Counted from the first letter of the stretch, positions 17,098 through 26,753 are shown. The stretch: DNA of 64,000 nt from Shewanella mesophila (GCF_019457515.1 NZ_CP080421.1:1612001-1676000); one strand, 5' to 3'. Notes: generated by a model from the sequence alone, not told the origin. Program-made: numbers and translations.

Positions 17098-19097
17098 TGT
17101 TCGCTATCCTTTGAAGTCACGCCCTGACGACGTCGTTTTTGGTATTCAAGTTGCATTTTGTTGCGCAGTAGCACTTGTGGATCGTCGATAACGCCTGTGA
17201 GTGCCCGCTGCATTTCTGGTGGTAGATCTTCAGGTGCAATGGCGTTGGTCATTGCCTGAACTTCTTCTTTAGACTCAGCAGCATTTTTTTCATCGGTGTC
17301 TGCTTGAGCTGCGGCCATAGATTGCTCGGTTTGCTGTTGTGAGTCATCGTTAGCCGCTTGTTCAGTATTTGTTCCTGCTTGTTGTTCTTGTTGCTGCTGT
17401 TCTTGCTGCTTAGACTGTTGCTCGGGATCCGCACTCATTTGAGCTTCGTTATCTTGCGGCGTTCCGTCCGCTTGCTGACTTTCATCAGATTGGGTATTTG
17501 CATCTGACTGACTCTTTTTGTCGTCATTTGTGTCATCTTTCTGCTGGCTTTGCTCATTTTTCTCTTGTGAGTCTTGTTGTGATGATTGGCTATCTTGGCC
17601 TTGTTGGTCTCCCGATTGCTGATCGCCACTCTGCTGCTCTTTTGATGATTGTTGATCATCGCTACCTTGTGACTGGTTTTGTTGACCCGAATTTTGTTGT
17701 TCCTGACTGTCTTGATTCTGTTGGGATTGTTGATTTTGATCGTCGCTATTTTGTTGCTGCTGTTTTAACTGCTTTGCCAGCGCCAAGTTATCTTTGGCTT
17801 CAGCTAAACGAGGATCCTTGGTGATAGCTTGTTCATATCGTTTGATCGCGCCGTCAAGATCTTGCAACTGCATCAAGCTATTACCTTGGTTGTATAAGCC
17901 TGTTGCAGAGTCATCTTTTTCGTATTTTTCAAGTGCTTGCTCATAATCACCATCGCGATAATGTGCTGCCGCCTGCCAGTTGGGATCACTAAATAGCTTG
18001 GCTGCCTGCTGATAATCTTGTTGGTTATAGGCTTCCATTGCTCGTTGATCATCGGTTTGCCAAGGATGTTGCCAGCTGTCGGCATAAGCGGGCGTAGGCG
18101 GCATGACCAGCATTAAGCAAGCCAATGCAGCTAAGGCATGTCTGAAGCTCATCAGCGCAGGGAAAAGCAATAAAATTGCGATATAAGGACCTAAGTCAAG
18201 CCAGGTTTCACCCTCAAGATCAGATGCCTTAGTGGACTGACTCTGCTCTAGCCACTGGTTAAGCGCGCTAAGATCGCCGCCATCGGCACGATAAGGATAT
18301 AAGTTACCATCATTGGCGCTAGCGATTGTGGAGAGTTCATTGTGATCGGTTTTAGGGACCACAATTTGACTGCTGTTATCACGCATTAGCTGTCCATCGG
18401 GAAGGCGAATCGGCGCGCCTTGAGCAGTGCCAAGGGCAATAATTGATAGCCTGTATTGGCTATCACTCAATACTCGACTCGATTCATTGACTTGCTCTGT
18501 CGCTACGCCATCGGTGAATAAAATGATATCGCCGCGAAGGTGGCCGCCCTGAGCCAGTAAGCTTTTAGCTTGGGTCAGCGCGGCAGGGAGGTTAGAGCCT
18601 CTAACGGGCATAATTTGCGGCGACAGGGTAGGTAATAAGTTGAGCAGCGTTGACATATCTCGAGTGAGAGGGCTTATGGTAAAGGCATCGCCGGCATAGG
18701 CGACTAGTCCAGTTTCTCCCTCTGTGAGGCTGTTAATAAGGTCGGTTGCTTTAAATTTAGCCTGAGTTAATCGGTTTGGCGCCAGATCGGTCGCGTACAT
18801 AGACAAAGACATATCCATAACGATAACTCGGCCTTGATTGGCCTCAAATACGGGTAAGCTTTGTTTGGTAAACGCAGGACCTGATAAGGCGATAACGGCA
18901 ACCAACCAACTTAAGCTAATGGCATTGAGATTACTTTTCTTAGACTGAGCCTGAGTTGACACCAGTACTTTAGCTAAATGAGGGGCGATATAACGATTCC
19001 AGCTCGATTGCTGTTGTTCATTGCGTCGAAGTTGCCATAGCATTAACGCTAGTGGTATCAGCGCCAGTAGCCATTCGGGGCGTAAAAAATGGATCAT
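17091..19097 (-). CDS. BatB/BatC-type fusion: VWA domain plus TPR and Gln-rich tail
   Basis: A 668-residue protein. Two N-terminal helices precede a von Willebrand A domain with a MIDAS DxSxS motif (VIVMDMSLSMYATD, about 90-105), a membrane helix follows near 305-325, then TPR repeats (about 350-435, for example GLYNQGNSLMQLQDLDGAIK), and a very long Gln/Asp/Ser-rich tail (about 440-610) with a short basic end. In other bacteria BatB and BatC are separate; here they are one chain. The tail is low-complexity and probably disordered. ATG/stop overlaps on both sides indicate translational coupling with batA and batD. Confidence 0.87.
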   Translation of the reverse strand: MIHFLRPEWLLALIPLALMLWQLRRNEQQQSSWNRYIAPHLAKVLVSTQAQSKKSNLNAISLSWLVAVIALSGPAFTKQSLPVFEANQGRVIVMDMSLSMYATDLAPNRLTQAKFKATDLINSLTEGETGLVAYAGDAFTISPLTRDMSTLLNLLPTLSPQIMPVRGSNLPAALTQAKSLLAQGGHLRGDIILFTDGVATEQVNESSRVLSDSQYRLSIIALGTAQGAPIRLPDGQLMRDNSSQIVVPKTDHNELSTIASANDGNLYPYRADGGDLSALNQWLEQSQSTKASDLEGETWLDLGPYIAILLLFPALMSFRHALAALACLMLVMPPTPAYADSWQHPWQTDDQRAMEAYNQQDYQQAAKLFSDPNWQAAAHYRDGDYEQALEKYEKDDSATGLYNQGNSLMQLQDLDGAIKRYEQAITKDPRLAEAKDNLALAKQLKQQQQNSDDQNQQSQQNQDSQEQQNSGQQNQSQGSDDQQSSKEQQSGDQQSGDQQGQDSQSSQQDSQEKNEQSQQKDDTNDDKKSQSDANTQSDESQQADGTPQDNEAQMSADPEQQSKQQEQQQQEQQAGTNTEQAANDDSQQQTEQSMAAAQADTDEKNAAESKEEVQAMTNAIAPEDLPPEMQRALTGVIDDPQVLLRNKMQLEYQKRRRQGVTSKDSEQW

Positions 19098-20098
19098 AAT
19101 GCTCCCCGTTTGTTAACGATCAAACGTGATGAAATAAAAGGAAGTTTTAGTAGCATCTGCAACACACTTATTATTAGCGCTGCGGCTAACGGAAAATAAA
19201 ATAACTCAGACTGCGGACGATAAGTTAGCTGATCGCTGTTGGTCGGCTCGAGCTTGTCTATCTCTTGATAAATTTGTTCTAATTCGGCTGAATTACGGGC
19301 GCGAAAATAACGACCTTTGGTTGTGGTCGCTAATTGAGTCAACTGGGTTTCATCAAGATCCATCGAAGGATTGACTCTCTCGCGGCCAAACAGGGTTTGT
19401 CTTTCCATGACATCGGCGCCAACACCTATGGTATAGATGGTGATACCACGCTTGGCTGCGATCGCTGCGGCTTGTTCTGGAGAGATAGCGCCTGAGTTGT
19501 TTGAGCCATCGGTCAACAGAATCAATACACGGTTGCTCTCCTCGGTTTTATCGAAGCGCTTTACCCCCAGAGCGATAGCTTCGCCGATCGCCGTTTGCTT
19601 GCCGACTAAGCCAATTTGAGCTTCGGATAAAAACTGGGCGACGGAGCGTCGGTCTTGAGTCAGCGGCGCCTGCAGATATGCATGATCGGCAAACAAAATC
19701 AGGCCTAATTTATCGCCTTTTCGCCGTTCAATAAAGTCACTCATTACGTGTTGAACCATAGTAAAACGATCGACGGGCTTGCCATCGAGTACCATATCTT
19801 CAATCTGCATACTGCCAGATAAATCCACCGCCAGCATTAAGTCACGGCCTTTGCTAGGCAGCTCAATCACGTCACCAACCCATAGTGGGCGGGCGACAGA
19901 AAAAACTAATAGTGTCCATATGAGCCACTGTGGAACTTGACTTATCCGCGAGCTTTTATTGTGACCAACGGCCCCAGAATTCGCAACGCCAGGCATTTGC
20001 AGATGACCACTCACTTGGTTCTGCTCAGTCTGAGAGCGTCTAAATATCAGCGGTAGTGGCAATAACAGGAGTAACCAAGCCCAGGCTATTGTGAACAT
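19094..20098 (-). CDS. batA: BatA-type VWA membrane protein
   Basis: The 334-residue product has an N-terminal hydrophobic helix (AWAWLLLLLPLPLIF-like), a second near 55-70 and a C-terminal helix near 305-325. They flank a VWA domain with the MIDAS motif LMLAVDLSGSMQIED and the following TDGSNNSG loop. A metal-dependent protein-interaction role within the Bat complex is inferred from the family. The gene overlaps DUF4381 upstream by 13 bases and the BatB/C fusion downstream by 4 bases. Confidence 0.88.
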   Translation of the reverse strand: MFTIAWAWLLLLLPLPLIFRRSQTEQNQVSGHLQMPGVANSGAVGHNKSSRISQVPQWLIWTLLVFSVARPLWVGDVIELPSKGRDLMLAVDLSGSMQIEDMVLDGKPVDRFTMVQHVMSDFIERRKGDKLGLILFADHAYLQAPLTQDRRSVAQFLSEAQIGLVGKQTAIGEAIALGVKRFDKTEESNRVLILLTDGSNNSGAISPEQAAAIAAKRGITIYTIGVGADVMERQTLFGRERVNPSMDLDETQLTQLATTTKGRYFRARNSAELEQIYQEIDKLEPTNSDQLTYRPQSELFYFPLAAALIISVLQMLLKLPFISSRLIVNKRGAL

Positions 20099-20589
20099 AA
20101 CGCCTCCTTACCTGTGCTATTTTGTTTTAACGGTAGGGCGTTATTGAGCCATTGTTTCGCTGCTATTTTGAGTTGCTTTGCTTCAGCGGTAGTGAGCGCT
20201 TGTGCTTGATAGCGTTTAGCCAGCAATTTAGGCAGAGCATCGTCCATCTTGTTGTCTTGTCGCCTTAACCAAGCGTACCAGCTATCTCCATCGAGTGAGG
20301 CAATGTTTTCTCTCGGGGTATAACTCATTGCGCTGCGTTTGAGTAATGCATTGATTTCGATAGCCAGCTGCCTATGGCTTGTATCTAACTTATCTAGCTG
20401 CACAATTGCTTCACGTTTAGCAGCGCAGCGTCGATGACGTTTTATGAGCCAAAAAGCGCAGGCGACTATCGCTACTAATGTCACGGCCAATAGTAACCAG
20501 TAGCCATATGCCAGCGGCCATGTACCTATGGGTTCTGGTGGTTGGATATCTTTCATCGCAGCTAAGGCGGGATTGTTAGCCGTCTGCAT
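20086..20589 (-). CDS. DUF4381 domain protein of the Bat operon
   Basis: A 167-residue protein with one membrane helix (YWLLLAVTLVAIVACAFWLI, about 30-50) after PPEPIGTWPLAYG, the usual DUF4381 start, then a basic, soluble helical domain. The family is almost always encoded between DUF58 and BatA genes, as here. Molecular role unknown; operon context suggests a Bat complex subunit. It abuts the DUF58 stop directly. Confidence 0.85.
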   Translation of the reverse strand: MQTANNPALAAMKDIQPPEPIGTWPLAYGYWLLLAVTLVAIVACAFWLIKRHRRCAAKREAIVQLDKLDTSHRQLAIEINALLKRSAMSYTPRENIASLDGDSWYAWLRRQDNKMDDALPKLLAKRYQAQALTTAEAKQLKIAAKQWLNNALPLKQNSTGKEALCSQ

Positions 20590-21519
20590 CTATCTTAAGG
20601 CTCCAATCTGTTGATTTAAAGGCATTGCAGCACTGATGATCCTAGGTTGGGCGTTCAATTGATTCATCATATTGATAAAGTCTTGCTGCTGGTTTTGCTG
20701 ACTAAGCAGCCAGCGATCATAACTATCGCGATTCAAAATAAGCTCACTATTACCCTCTTTTACCGGCAGCTGAAATTGTGCTGGCAGGGGGAGTTCTCCT
20801 TGCCTTAATGGGTCAGATATGAGGAATGCTCCAATATCGCAATGGCGTTTCAACTCGCTTAATGGTGCAAGACACTGAGGCGTGAAGTGAGTGCCGTCGC
20901 TGATGATCCAGATTAACGATCCGGGCTTGGCAATGCGTCGCAGGCGTTGGCATGCGCGGAATAGATGATCGGGTTCGTGTTGCTGCCGATTGAGACCATC
21001 AAGCTGTTGCTGATGCACGGTCTGTATTGCCGAGATCAACGCCAACATCGTGGTTTGGCGACTACGAGGTTTTAACTCGATATGCTGTTGCTCGCTAGCA
21101 ATTAGGGCGCCTAGTCGGTCACCGTGTCCTACTGCGCTCCATCCTAACGTACTACCAAGATGCGCCGCTTGTACTGCTTGGAGCATCAAGCTTGAGCCAA
21201 AGTAGAGGCTATGGCTTAAATCGAGCAGTAAGAGGACGGGGCGTTCACGCTCTTCAACGAAAAGTTTAGTATGGGCTTTACCTGTGCGTGCCGTTACGCG
21301 CCAATCAATGGTGCGCACATCATCACCGCTTTGGTAATGACGTACTTCAGCAAACTCCATACCACGACCTTTTATCGTGCTGGCTCTATGGCCTGCAAGT
21401 GCGGCACGTGCTTTGGTGCGTCTTTGTGGTAGCGCTCTGGCGATATTCTGGCAGGCGAGTAACTCCTTTTGATTGAGTGATACGCCATCGGCAAAGAGTG
21501 GTAACTCGCTACTTAACAT
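20590..21519 (-). CDS. DUF58 (VWA-like) protein
   Basis: A 309-residue soluble protein. Hallmarks are GMEFAEVRHYQSGDDVRTID then WRVTARTGKAHTKLFVEERE, the conserved DUF58 core, and the following RPVLLLLDLSHSLYFGSS segment resembling a MIDAS motif. DUF58 proteins accompany MoxR ATPases and are thought to be their partners or clients. Its ATG overlaps the MoxR stop codon by one base (TAATG), indicating coupled translation. Confidence 0.87.
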   Translation of the reverse strand: MLSSELPLFADGVSLNQKELLACQNIARALPQRRTKARAALAGHRASTIKGRGMEFAEVRHYQSGDDVRTIDWRVTARTGKAHTKLFVEERERPVLLLLDLSHSLYFGSSLMLQAVQAAHLGSTLGWSAVGHGDRLGALIASEQQHIELKPRSRQTTMLALISAIQTVHQQQLDGLNRQQHEPDHLFRACQRLRRIAKPGSLIWIISDGTHFTPQCLAPLSELKRHCDIGAFLISDPLRQGELPLPAQFQLPVKEGNSELILNRDSYDRWLLSQQNQQQDFINMMNQLNAQPRIISAAMPLNQQIGALR

Positions 21520-22475
21520 TAAGGCACCGCAACTTGACTAAGGATATAGTTGATTACTTGGTCGGCATTAACGCCTTCAGCTTGTGCTTGGTAACTGAGT
21601 AATAGTCGATGACGAAGCACGTTAGGCACGACTGCCTGAATATCTTCTGGCGATACATAGTCTCGCTCCATTAACCATGCCCGTGCTCGAGCGCAACGTT
21701 CGATAGAGATGGTGGCACGAGGACTGACGCCATACTCAAGCCAGCTGGCTAAGGTGTCGCTGTACTGCTGAGACTGGCGCGTGGCCATGACGATGTTGAC
21801 TATGTATTGCTCTAGGGGCTCTGCTAAGTAGATCTCTAACGCTTCGGCACGTGCAGCAAATACTTCTGCTTGAGCAATAGGCGATACTTTCGGAATATCA
21901 TGTGCTTTGGCTTCACTGCGAGAGAGTCTCATGATCTCAAATTCAGTTTCGGCACTGGGGTAATCCAAATTGAGATGCATTAAGAAACGGTCTAATTGGG
22001 CTTCGGGTAGCGGATAGGTCCCTTCATTCTCTAATGGGTTTTGGGTTGCCATGACTAAAAACAGCTTAGGTAATTGATAACTATGCTTACCCACAGTGAC
22101 CTGACCTTCCGCCATCGCTTCGAGCAAGGCTGACTGTACTTTAGCCGGTGCGCGGTTAATTTCGTCTGCCAAAATTAAATTATGGAAAATCGGCCCCGCT
22201 TCAAATTCGAAGGTGGCGGTTTGGGCGCGATAGATATCGGTACCCGTTAAATCGGCTGGCAGAAGATCGGGCGTAAACTGAATTCGGTGGAAATCGCCTT
22301 CGACGCCATCGCTCAGCGCTTTGACCGCACGGGTTTTCGCTAAGCCTGGCGGGCCTTCAACCAGTAGGTGACCATCGGCTATTAGTGCTATCAATAAGTT
22401 TTCGGTGAGAGTGGGCTGACCTAAAATGACTTTGTTTAGGTATTCACGTAATGCATGAAATCGACTTAACGGCAT
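21519..22475 (-). CDS. MoxR family AAA+ ATPase
   Basis: A 318-residue AAA+ ATPase. Walker A is LLVEGPPGLAKTRAVKAL, Walker B is NLILADEINRAPAKVQSALL, and the sensor-1 region is VMATQNPLENEGTYPLPEAQ with a following arginine-containing LDRFLMHL helix. MoxR proteins act as chaperone-like ATPases with VWA partners, matching the downstream DUF58 and Bat genes. The ATG at 22475 was preferred over a TTG seven codons earlier since it yields the usual MPLSRFHALREYL start. First gene of the operon; its promoter should lie in 22476-22886 next to the divergent fadI. Confidence 0.9.
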   Translation of the reverse strand: MPLSRFHALREYLNKVILGQPTLTENLLIALIADGHLLVEGPPGLAKTRAVKALSDGVEGDFHRIQFTPDLLPADLTGTDIYRAQTATFEFEAGPIFHNLILADEINRAPAKVQSALLEAMAEGQVTVGKHSYQLPKLFLVMATQNPLENEGTYPLPEAQLDRFLMHLNLDYPSAETEFEIMRLSRSEAKAHDIPKVSPIAQAEVFAARAEALEIYLAEPLEQYIVNIVMATRQSQQYSDTLASWLEYGVSPRATISIERCARARAWLMERDYVSPEDIQAVVPNVLRHRLLLSYQAQAEGVNADQVINYILSQVAVP

Positions 22476-22548
22476 GTTGCTACTCAATTTTATCAATAGT
22501 GTGAGCTGTAGACAGCTAAATAGGGTAAAAATTCATATAGGGGCAGCT

Positions 22549-22617
22549 TTGCTAATTTCAAGGTTGTTAAACCTCGCAAATTAATGTGAACCGCTGCTCC
22601 TCAATTCAAATTAGCAA
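22549..22617. repeat. Interrupted inverted repeat between moxR and fadI
   Basis: Ten-base arms TTGCTAATTT (22549-22558) and AAATTAGCAA (22608-22617) are 49 bases apart. A smaller AGGTT/AACCT hairpin (22561-22574) lies between them. Function unknown; it could fold in a moxR leader or be a vestige of a small repeat element. Confidence 0.5.
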
Positions 22618-22726
22618 ATTAAGTTAGCATGCTTACTAGGGGATTTAAACCGATTAAGGGGGGTAAATTGGCTTTTATTAAACATTGTTAATCAACATCT
22701 TTTTGGATAATTTACCAGTAAAAACC

Positions 22727-22738
22727 AAACAGCTGTTT
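22727..22738 (+). promoter_or_regulatory. Candidate PsrA operator upstream of fadIJ
   Basis: AAACAGCTGTTT is a perfect palindrome fitting the AAAC-N4-GTTT core described for PsrA, the TetR-type repressor of fatty-acid genes in Shewanella and Pseudomonas. It lies 149 bases upstream of the fadI start. Confidence 0.55.
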
Positions 22739-22776
22739 AAAACTTTGAAATAAGAAGTTAGAATCAGATCACACTT

Positions 22777-22793
22777 TGATGGTCTGACCTGTT
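22777..22793 (+). promoter_or_regulatory. Candidate FadR operator upstream of fadIJ
   Basis: TGATGGTCTGACCTGTT resembles the FadR consensus with paired TGGTC and GACC half-sites. It lies 94 bases upstream of fadI and about 40 bases from the PsrA-like palindrome. Confidence 0.5.
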
Positions 22794-22886
22794 GCTAGGT
22801 GATGATTTATGAGGCAGCAGTGTAAGGAAACAATAATAACTGCGCCAATAGCATAATGCTTATTCGGCGTAAAAAGAGGGCAAAAG

Positions 22887-24197
22887 ATGAGTGATTTACA
22901 GCAAGTAACCAATGCAAAAGGCGATCGCATTGCGATTGTGATGGGGCTTCGAACCCCTTTTGCTAAGCAGGCCACTGCATTTCATGGTGTTTCGGCATTG
23001 GATATGGGGAAAATGGTGGTCAATGAGTTGCTATCTCGCTCTGAACTAGACCCTAAAGAGATTGAGCAGTTGGTGTATGGCCAAGTGGTGCAGATGCCTG
23101 CCGCGCCCAATATTGCCCGCGAAATCGTACTCGGAACGGGTATGAATGTTGCGACCGATGCCTACAGTGTGACTCGTGCCTGTGCTACTAGTTTTCAATC
23201 AGCGGTAAATGTCGCCGAATCTATCATGACAGGAAATATCGAGATAGGAATTGCCGGTGGCGCGGATTCATCTTCGGTATTGCCCATTGGCGTGTCGAAA
23301 AAACTGGCTCATGCGCTGGTTGATCTCAATAAGGCCCGTAGCTTTGGTCAAAAGCTCGCCATCTTTAGACGTTTAGGTTTAAAAGACTTGTTACCTGTTC
23401 CACCTGCGGTCGCCGAATACTCTACTGGGTTATCTATGGGGCAAACAGCAGAGCAAATGGCTAAGACCTATAATATTAGCCGCGCCGATCAAGACGCGTT
23501 AGCGCATCGTTCTCACTCTTTAGCAACTGAAACCTGGAATTCGGGCCATTTGCGTGAGGAAGTGATGACGGCACATGTGCCTCCATATAAGTCTTTTATC
23601 GATCGTGACAACAATATTCGTGAAAACTCATCTATTGATTCATATGCCAAGCTGAGACCCGCATTCGATCGTAAACATGGCTCTGTCACCGCGGCTAACA
23701 GTACGCCATTGACCGATGGCGCGTCAGCTGTGCTACTCATGAGTGAAAGCCGTGCTAAGGCATTAGGTTATCAACCGATAGGTTACATAAAGAGTTACGC
23801 GTTTACAGCGATTGACGTATGGCAAGATATGTTGATGGGACCATCTTATGCGACACCGCTTGCACTCAAGCGCGCTGGAATGGAGCTTGAGGATTTAACT
23901 CTGATTGAAATGCATGAAGCGTTCGCTGCCCAAACACTGGCTAACATGCAGATGTTTGCTTCTAAAAAGTTTGCACAAGAAAAGCTGGGCCGTAATCGCG
24001 CCATTGGCGAAATTGATATGGGCAAATTTAACGTATTAGGTGGCTCACTTGCTTATGGTCATCCATTTGCGGCAACGGGTACTCGCTTGATCACTCAGGT
24101 GTGTCGTGAACTTAAACGTCGTGGTGGTGGTACAGGGTTGGCAACGGCCTGTGCTGCTGGTGGTCTTGGCGTAGCAATGATTGTAGAAGTGGAGTGA
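22887..24197 (+). CDS. fadI: Acetyl-CoA C-acyltransferase (3-ketoacyl-CoA thiolase) FadI
   Basis: This 436-residue thiolase cleaves 3-ketoacyl-CoA in beta-oxidation. The nucleophilic Cys99 lies in [16 protein letters not shown]-terminal catalytic elements are [19 protein letters not shown] (His) and [13 protein letters not shown] (second Cys). Length and start agree with FadI, the thiolase of the anaerobic FadIJ complex in E. coli. AGAGGGC before the ATG is a weak ribosome site. It precedes fadJ by four bases in the same operon, and lies behind PsrA- and FadR-like sites. Confidence 0.95.
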   Translation: MSDLQQVTNAKGDRIAIVMGLRTPFAKQATAFHGVSALDMGKMVVNELLSRSELDPKEIEQLVYGQVVQMPAAPNIAREIVLGTGMNVATDAYSVTRACATSFQSAVNVAESIMTGNIEIGIAGGADSSSVLPIGVSKKLAHALVDLNKARSFGQKLAIFRRLGLKDLLPVPPAVAEYSTGLSMGQTAEQMAKTYNISRADQDALAHRSHSLATETWNSGHLREEVMTAHVPPYKSFIDRDNNIRENSSIDSYAKLRPAFDRKHGSVTAANSTPLTDGASAVLLMSESRAKALGYQPIGYIKSYAFTAIDVWQDMLMGPSYATPLALKRAGMELEDLTLIEMHEAFAAQTLANMQMFASKKFAQEKLGRNRAIGEIDMGKFNVLGGSLAYGHPFAATGTRLITQVCRELKRRGGGTGLATACAAGGLGVAMIVEVE

Positions 24198-24201
24198 TCT
24201 C

Positions 24202-26322
24202 ATGGAAAAGAGTTTTAGTTTAAATCGTCTAGAAAATGGTATTGCCGTACTCACCATGGATGTTCCTGGTGAAACAATGAATACTCTACGAGCCGAGTTT
24301 GGCCCTGAGATTTGTGAGATGCTTGCCGAAATCAAAGCAGATCAACATATCCGCGGTATTGTACTGGTTTCTGGTAAGAAAGATTCCTTCGTTGCTGGCG
24401 CCGATATCTCAATGTTAGCAGCATGCCAGACCGCCGAGGATGCTAGAGAGCTTTCAAAACAGGGACACGAAGTGTTCTTTGCCTTGGAGTCTCTGAATAT
24501 TCCTGTTGTAGCCGCTATTCATGGTGCCTGTTTAGGTGGTGGATTGGAGCTGGCGTTAGCTTGTCATCAGCGAGTCTGCAGCGATAGCCCTAAGACAATG
24601 ATGGGTGTGCCCGAAGTACAACTTGGATTACTACCTGGCGGTGGCGGTACTCAGCGTCTGCCTCGTTTGGTTGGTATTACTGCTGCACTGGATATGATGT
24701 TAACGGGTAAGCAACTACGCCCTAAGCAAGCATTAAAGATGGGCTTAGTTAATGATGTGGTTCCTGAGTCCATTTTATTGCAAACAGCGATTGAAATGGC
24801 GTTGGCTGGTAAGAAAGTACAGCCAAAGCGTAAGACGTCTTTAGTCAATCGTTTACTTGAAGGTACGCCTGTTGGACGTAATATCATTTTCGATCAAGCG
24901 CTAAAGCAAGTTAACAAGAAGACTCAAGGAAACTATCCTGCACCGGCTAAGATCATCGATTGTGTTCGGCAAGGGATGACGAAGGGGATGGTGGTCGGCT
25001 TAGATGCTGAAGCAAATCACTTTGGTGACTTGGTGATTTCTGCAGAATCTGAAGCGCTTCGCAGTATCTTTTTTGCGACCACAGAGATGAAGAAAGAGTC
25101 TGGTGCAGGAGAAGTTCAGCCCAAGCCGGTTAAAAAGGTGATGGTGCTAGGTGGAGGATTAATGGGAGGCGGTATTGCCTCGGTGACCACGACTAAAGCG
25201 AAAATTCCTGCGCGCGTCAAAGACATCAATGAAACAGGTTTAAGTAATGCGCTCGCTTACGCATATAAATTGCTGGATAAAGGGGTTAAGCGTCGCCATA
25301 TGACGCCCGCCGCGCGTGATAATTTGATGTCTTTGATGACCACGACAACCGAATATAAGGGGATTAAAGATGCCGATATCGTTGTTGAAGCGGTATTTGA
25401 AGACTTAGCGCTTAAGCATCAGATGGTTAAAGATGTAGAAAGAGAGTGTAATGAGGATACCATTTTTGCTTCTAACACCTCTTCACTACCTATCTCGCAA
25501 ATTGCAGAAGCTGCAGAACGTCCAGAAAATGTGATTGGTTTGCATTATTTCTCTCCTGTGGAAAAAATGCCATTGGTAGAGGTTATTGCCCATAAGAAGA
25601 CCTCTGCCCAGACCATTGCCACTACAGTTGCTTTCGCCCGTAAGCAGGGGAAGACACCAATCGTGGTGCAAGATGGCGCTGGATTTTATGTTAATCGTAT
25701 CTTAGCGCTGTATATGAATGAAGCCGCTAATCTGTTGCTAGAAGGGCAGAGTGTTGAGCATCTTGATAAAGCACTCGTTCAATTTGGCTTCCCAGTCGGG
25801 CCTATGACTTTGCTTGACGAAGTCGGTATCGATGTGGGTGCCAAGATCTCGCCGATATTGGAGACAGAGCTGGGTGAGCGCTTTAAGGCTCCGACTGCGT
25901 TTGACAAATTATTGGCTGATGACCGGAAAGGTCGTAAAAACGGCAAAGGTTTCTATCAGTACGGTAGTAAGTCGAAGAAAAAGTTGGTCGATGAAACTGT
26001 TTACACCGTTTTAGGGTTAACCCCCTCTTCTGCTGGTGATATGAAAGAGCTAGCTCAGCGCTGTGTTGTGCAGATGTTGAATGAAGCGGTGCGCTGCCTA
26101 GAGGAGGGGATTATTGCTTCTGCTCGCGACGGCGATATAGGCGCTATCTTTGGCATCGGTTTCCCGCCGTTTCTTGGTGGCCCGTTCCGTTATATCGATA
26201 CATTAGGTGCAGATAAGCTGGTTGAGACATTAGATCAGTATGCCAAAGTTCATGGCAAGCGCTTTAAACCTTGTGACCGACTTGTCGAGATGGCGACCGC
26301 TGGTACTCGATTTCACGATTAA
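24202..26322 (+). CDS. fadJ: Fatty acid oxidation complex alpha subunit FadJ
   Basis: A 706-residue multifunctional enzyme. The N-terminal enoyl-CoA hydratase/isomerase domain (about 1-190) has an oxyanion-hole motif in FVAGADISML and HGACLGGGLELALACHQRV, plus LGLLPGGGGTQRLPRL. The 3-hydroxyacyl-CoA dehydrogenase domain starts near residue 310 with the NAD-binding KVMVLGGGLMGGGIASV and continues with NTSSLPISQIAEAAERPEN and GLHYFSPVEKMPLVEVI. Two C-terminal dehydrogenase modules follow. It forms the complex with FadI and hydrates then oxidises enoyl-CoA. Followed by a strong terminator. Confidence 0.95.
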   Translation: MEKSFSLNRLENGIAVLTMDVPGETMNTLRAEFGPEICEMLAEIKADQHIRGIVLVSGKKDSFVAGADISMLAACQTAEDARELSKQGHEVFFALESLNIPVVAAIHGACLGGGLELALACHQRVCSDSPKTMMGVPEVQLGLLPGGGGTQRLPRLVGITAALDMMLTGKQLRPKQALKMGLVNDVVPESILLQTAIEMALAGKKVQPKRKTSLVNRLLEGTPVGRNIIFDQALKQVNKKTQGNYPAPAKIIDCVRQGMTKGMVVGLDAEANHFGDLVISAESEALRSIFFATTEMKKESGAGEVQPKPVKKVMVLGGGLMGGGIASVTTTKAKIPARVKDINETGLSNALAYAYKLLDKGVKRRHMTPAARDNLMSLMTTTTEYKGIKDADIVVEAVFEDLALKHQMVKDVERECNEDTIFASNTSSLPISQIAEAAERPENVIGLHYFSPVEKMPLVEVIAHKKTSAQTIATTVAFARKQGKTPIVVQDGAGFYVNRILALYMNEAANLLLEGQSVEHLDKALVQFGFPVGPMTLLDEVGIDVGAKISPILETELGERFKAPTAFDKLLADDRKGRKNGKGFYQYGSKSKKKLVDETVYTVLGLTPSSAGDMKELAQRCVVQMLNEAVRCLEEGIIASARDGDIGAIFGIGFPPFLGGPFRYIDTLGADKLVETLDQYAKVHGKRFKPCDRLVEMATAGTRFHD

Positions 26323-26344
26323 GTCACCTTTAATTGATCTTAAC

Positions 26345-26374
26345 AATGCGGCAACATAATGCCGCATTTTTTTT
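26345..26374 (+). terminator. Terminator of fadIJ
   Basis: A perfect 9-bp stem (AATGCGGCA/TGCCGCATT) with a 6-base loop is followed by a T-run, 22 bases beyond the fadJ stop. Confidence 0.92.
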
Positions 26375-26552
26375 GCCTGCAGGATATTGCTTGCCTGTTT
26401 TTTGTTCATTTTTAAGATGGTTTTAGGTATGATGCTGCGATATTTTATGCTTGCTTTGAACCTGAGCTGCTTCGTATTAGCTAGTCTGTGGTTGCAAGTC
26501 TTAGCCGATCGCTAAGTGAGTAAACTGGTATTTGTCGTTAAAGAGGTTATAA

Positions 26553-26753
26553 GTGATTGTATTTGTCGTCAGTATTTTGACCGTGAGCAGTGTGGTGATG
26601 GGGAACTTAGCCTTTAGAGCGGGTTTAGGTGTTAAGCGCTGGGCATTGTTAGGATTGGTGTTAGGCCCCGTAGGCTATCCCTTATTTTCGACCCATAAAC
26701 GCTTTGCCATTAAACGAGCGCAAGGTAAGGGCGCTAGCCAAATCAACCTTTGA
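26553..26753 (+). CDS. Small two-helix membrane protein, hypothetical
   Basis: A 66-residue protein starting at GTG, preceded by AAGAGG seven bases upstream. The N-terminal helix (VFVVSILTVSSVVMGNLAF) and a second hydrophobic stretch (WALLGLVLGPVGYPLF, about 31-46) precede a basic tail with KRFAIKRAQGKG. I do not recognise a named family. The ribosome site, sensible composition and the terminator 68 bases downstream support a real gene. It has its own spacing from fadJ and is probably transcribed separately. Confidence 0.7.
   Translation: MIVFVVSILTVSSVVMGNLAFRAGLGVKRWALLGLVLGPVGYPLFSTHKRFAIKRAQGKGASQINL

Noticed and set aside
17240..17760. Open frames on both strands across the Gln-rich batB/C tail
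   Set aside because: They are shadows of the repetitive Gln codons in the real gene and have no ribosome sites.
26447..26515. 22-codon hydrophobic frame upstream of the small membrane protein
   Set aside because: No ribosome site; hydrophobic composition alone is weak evidence.
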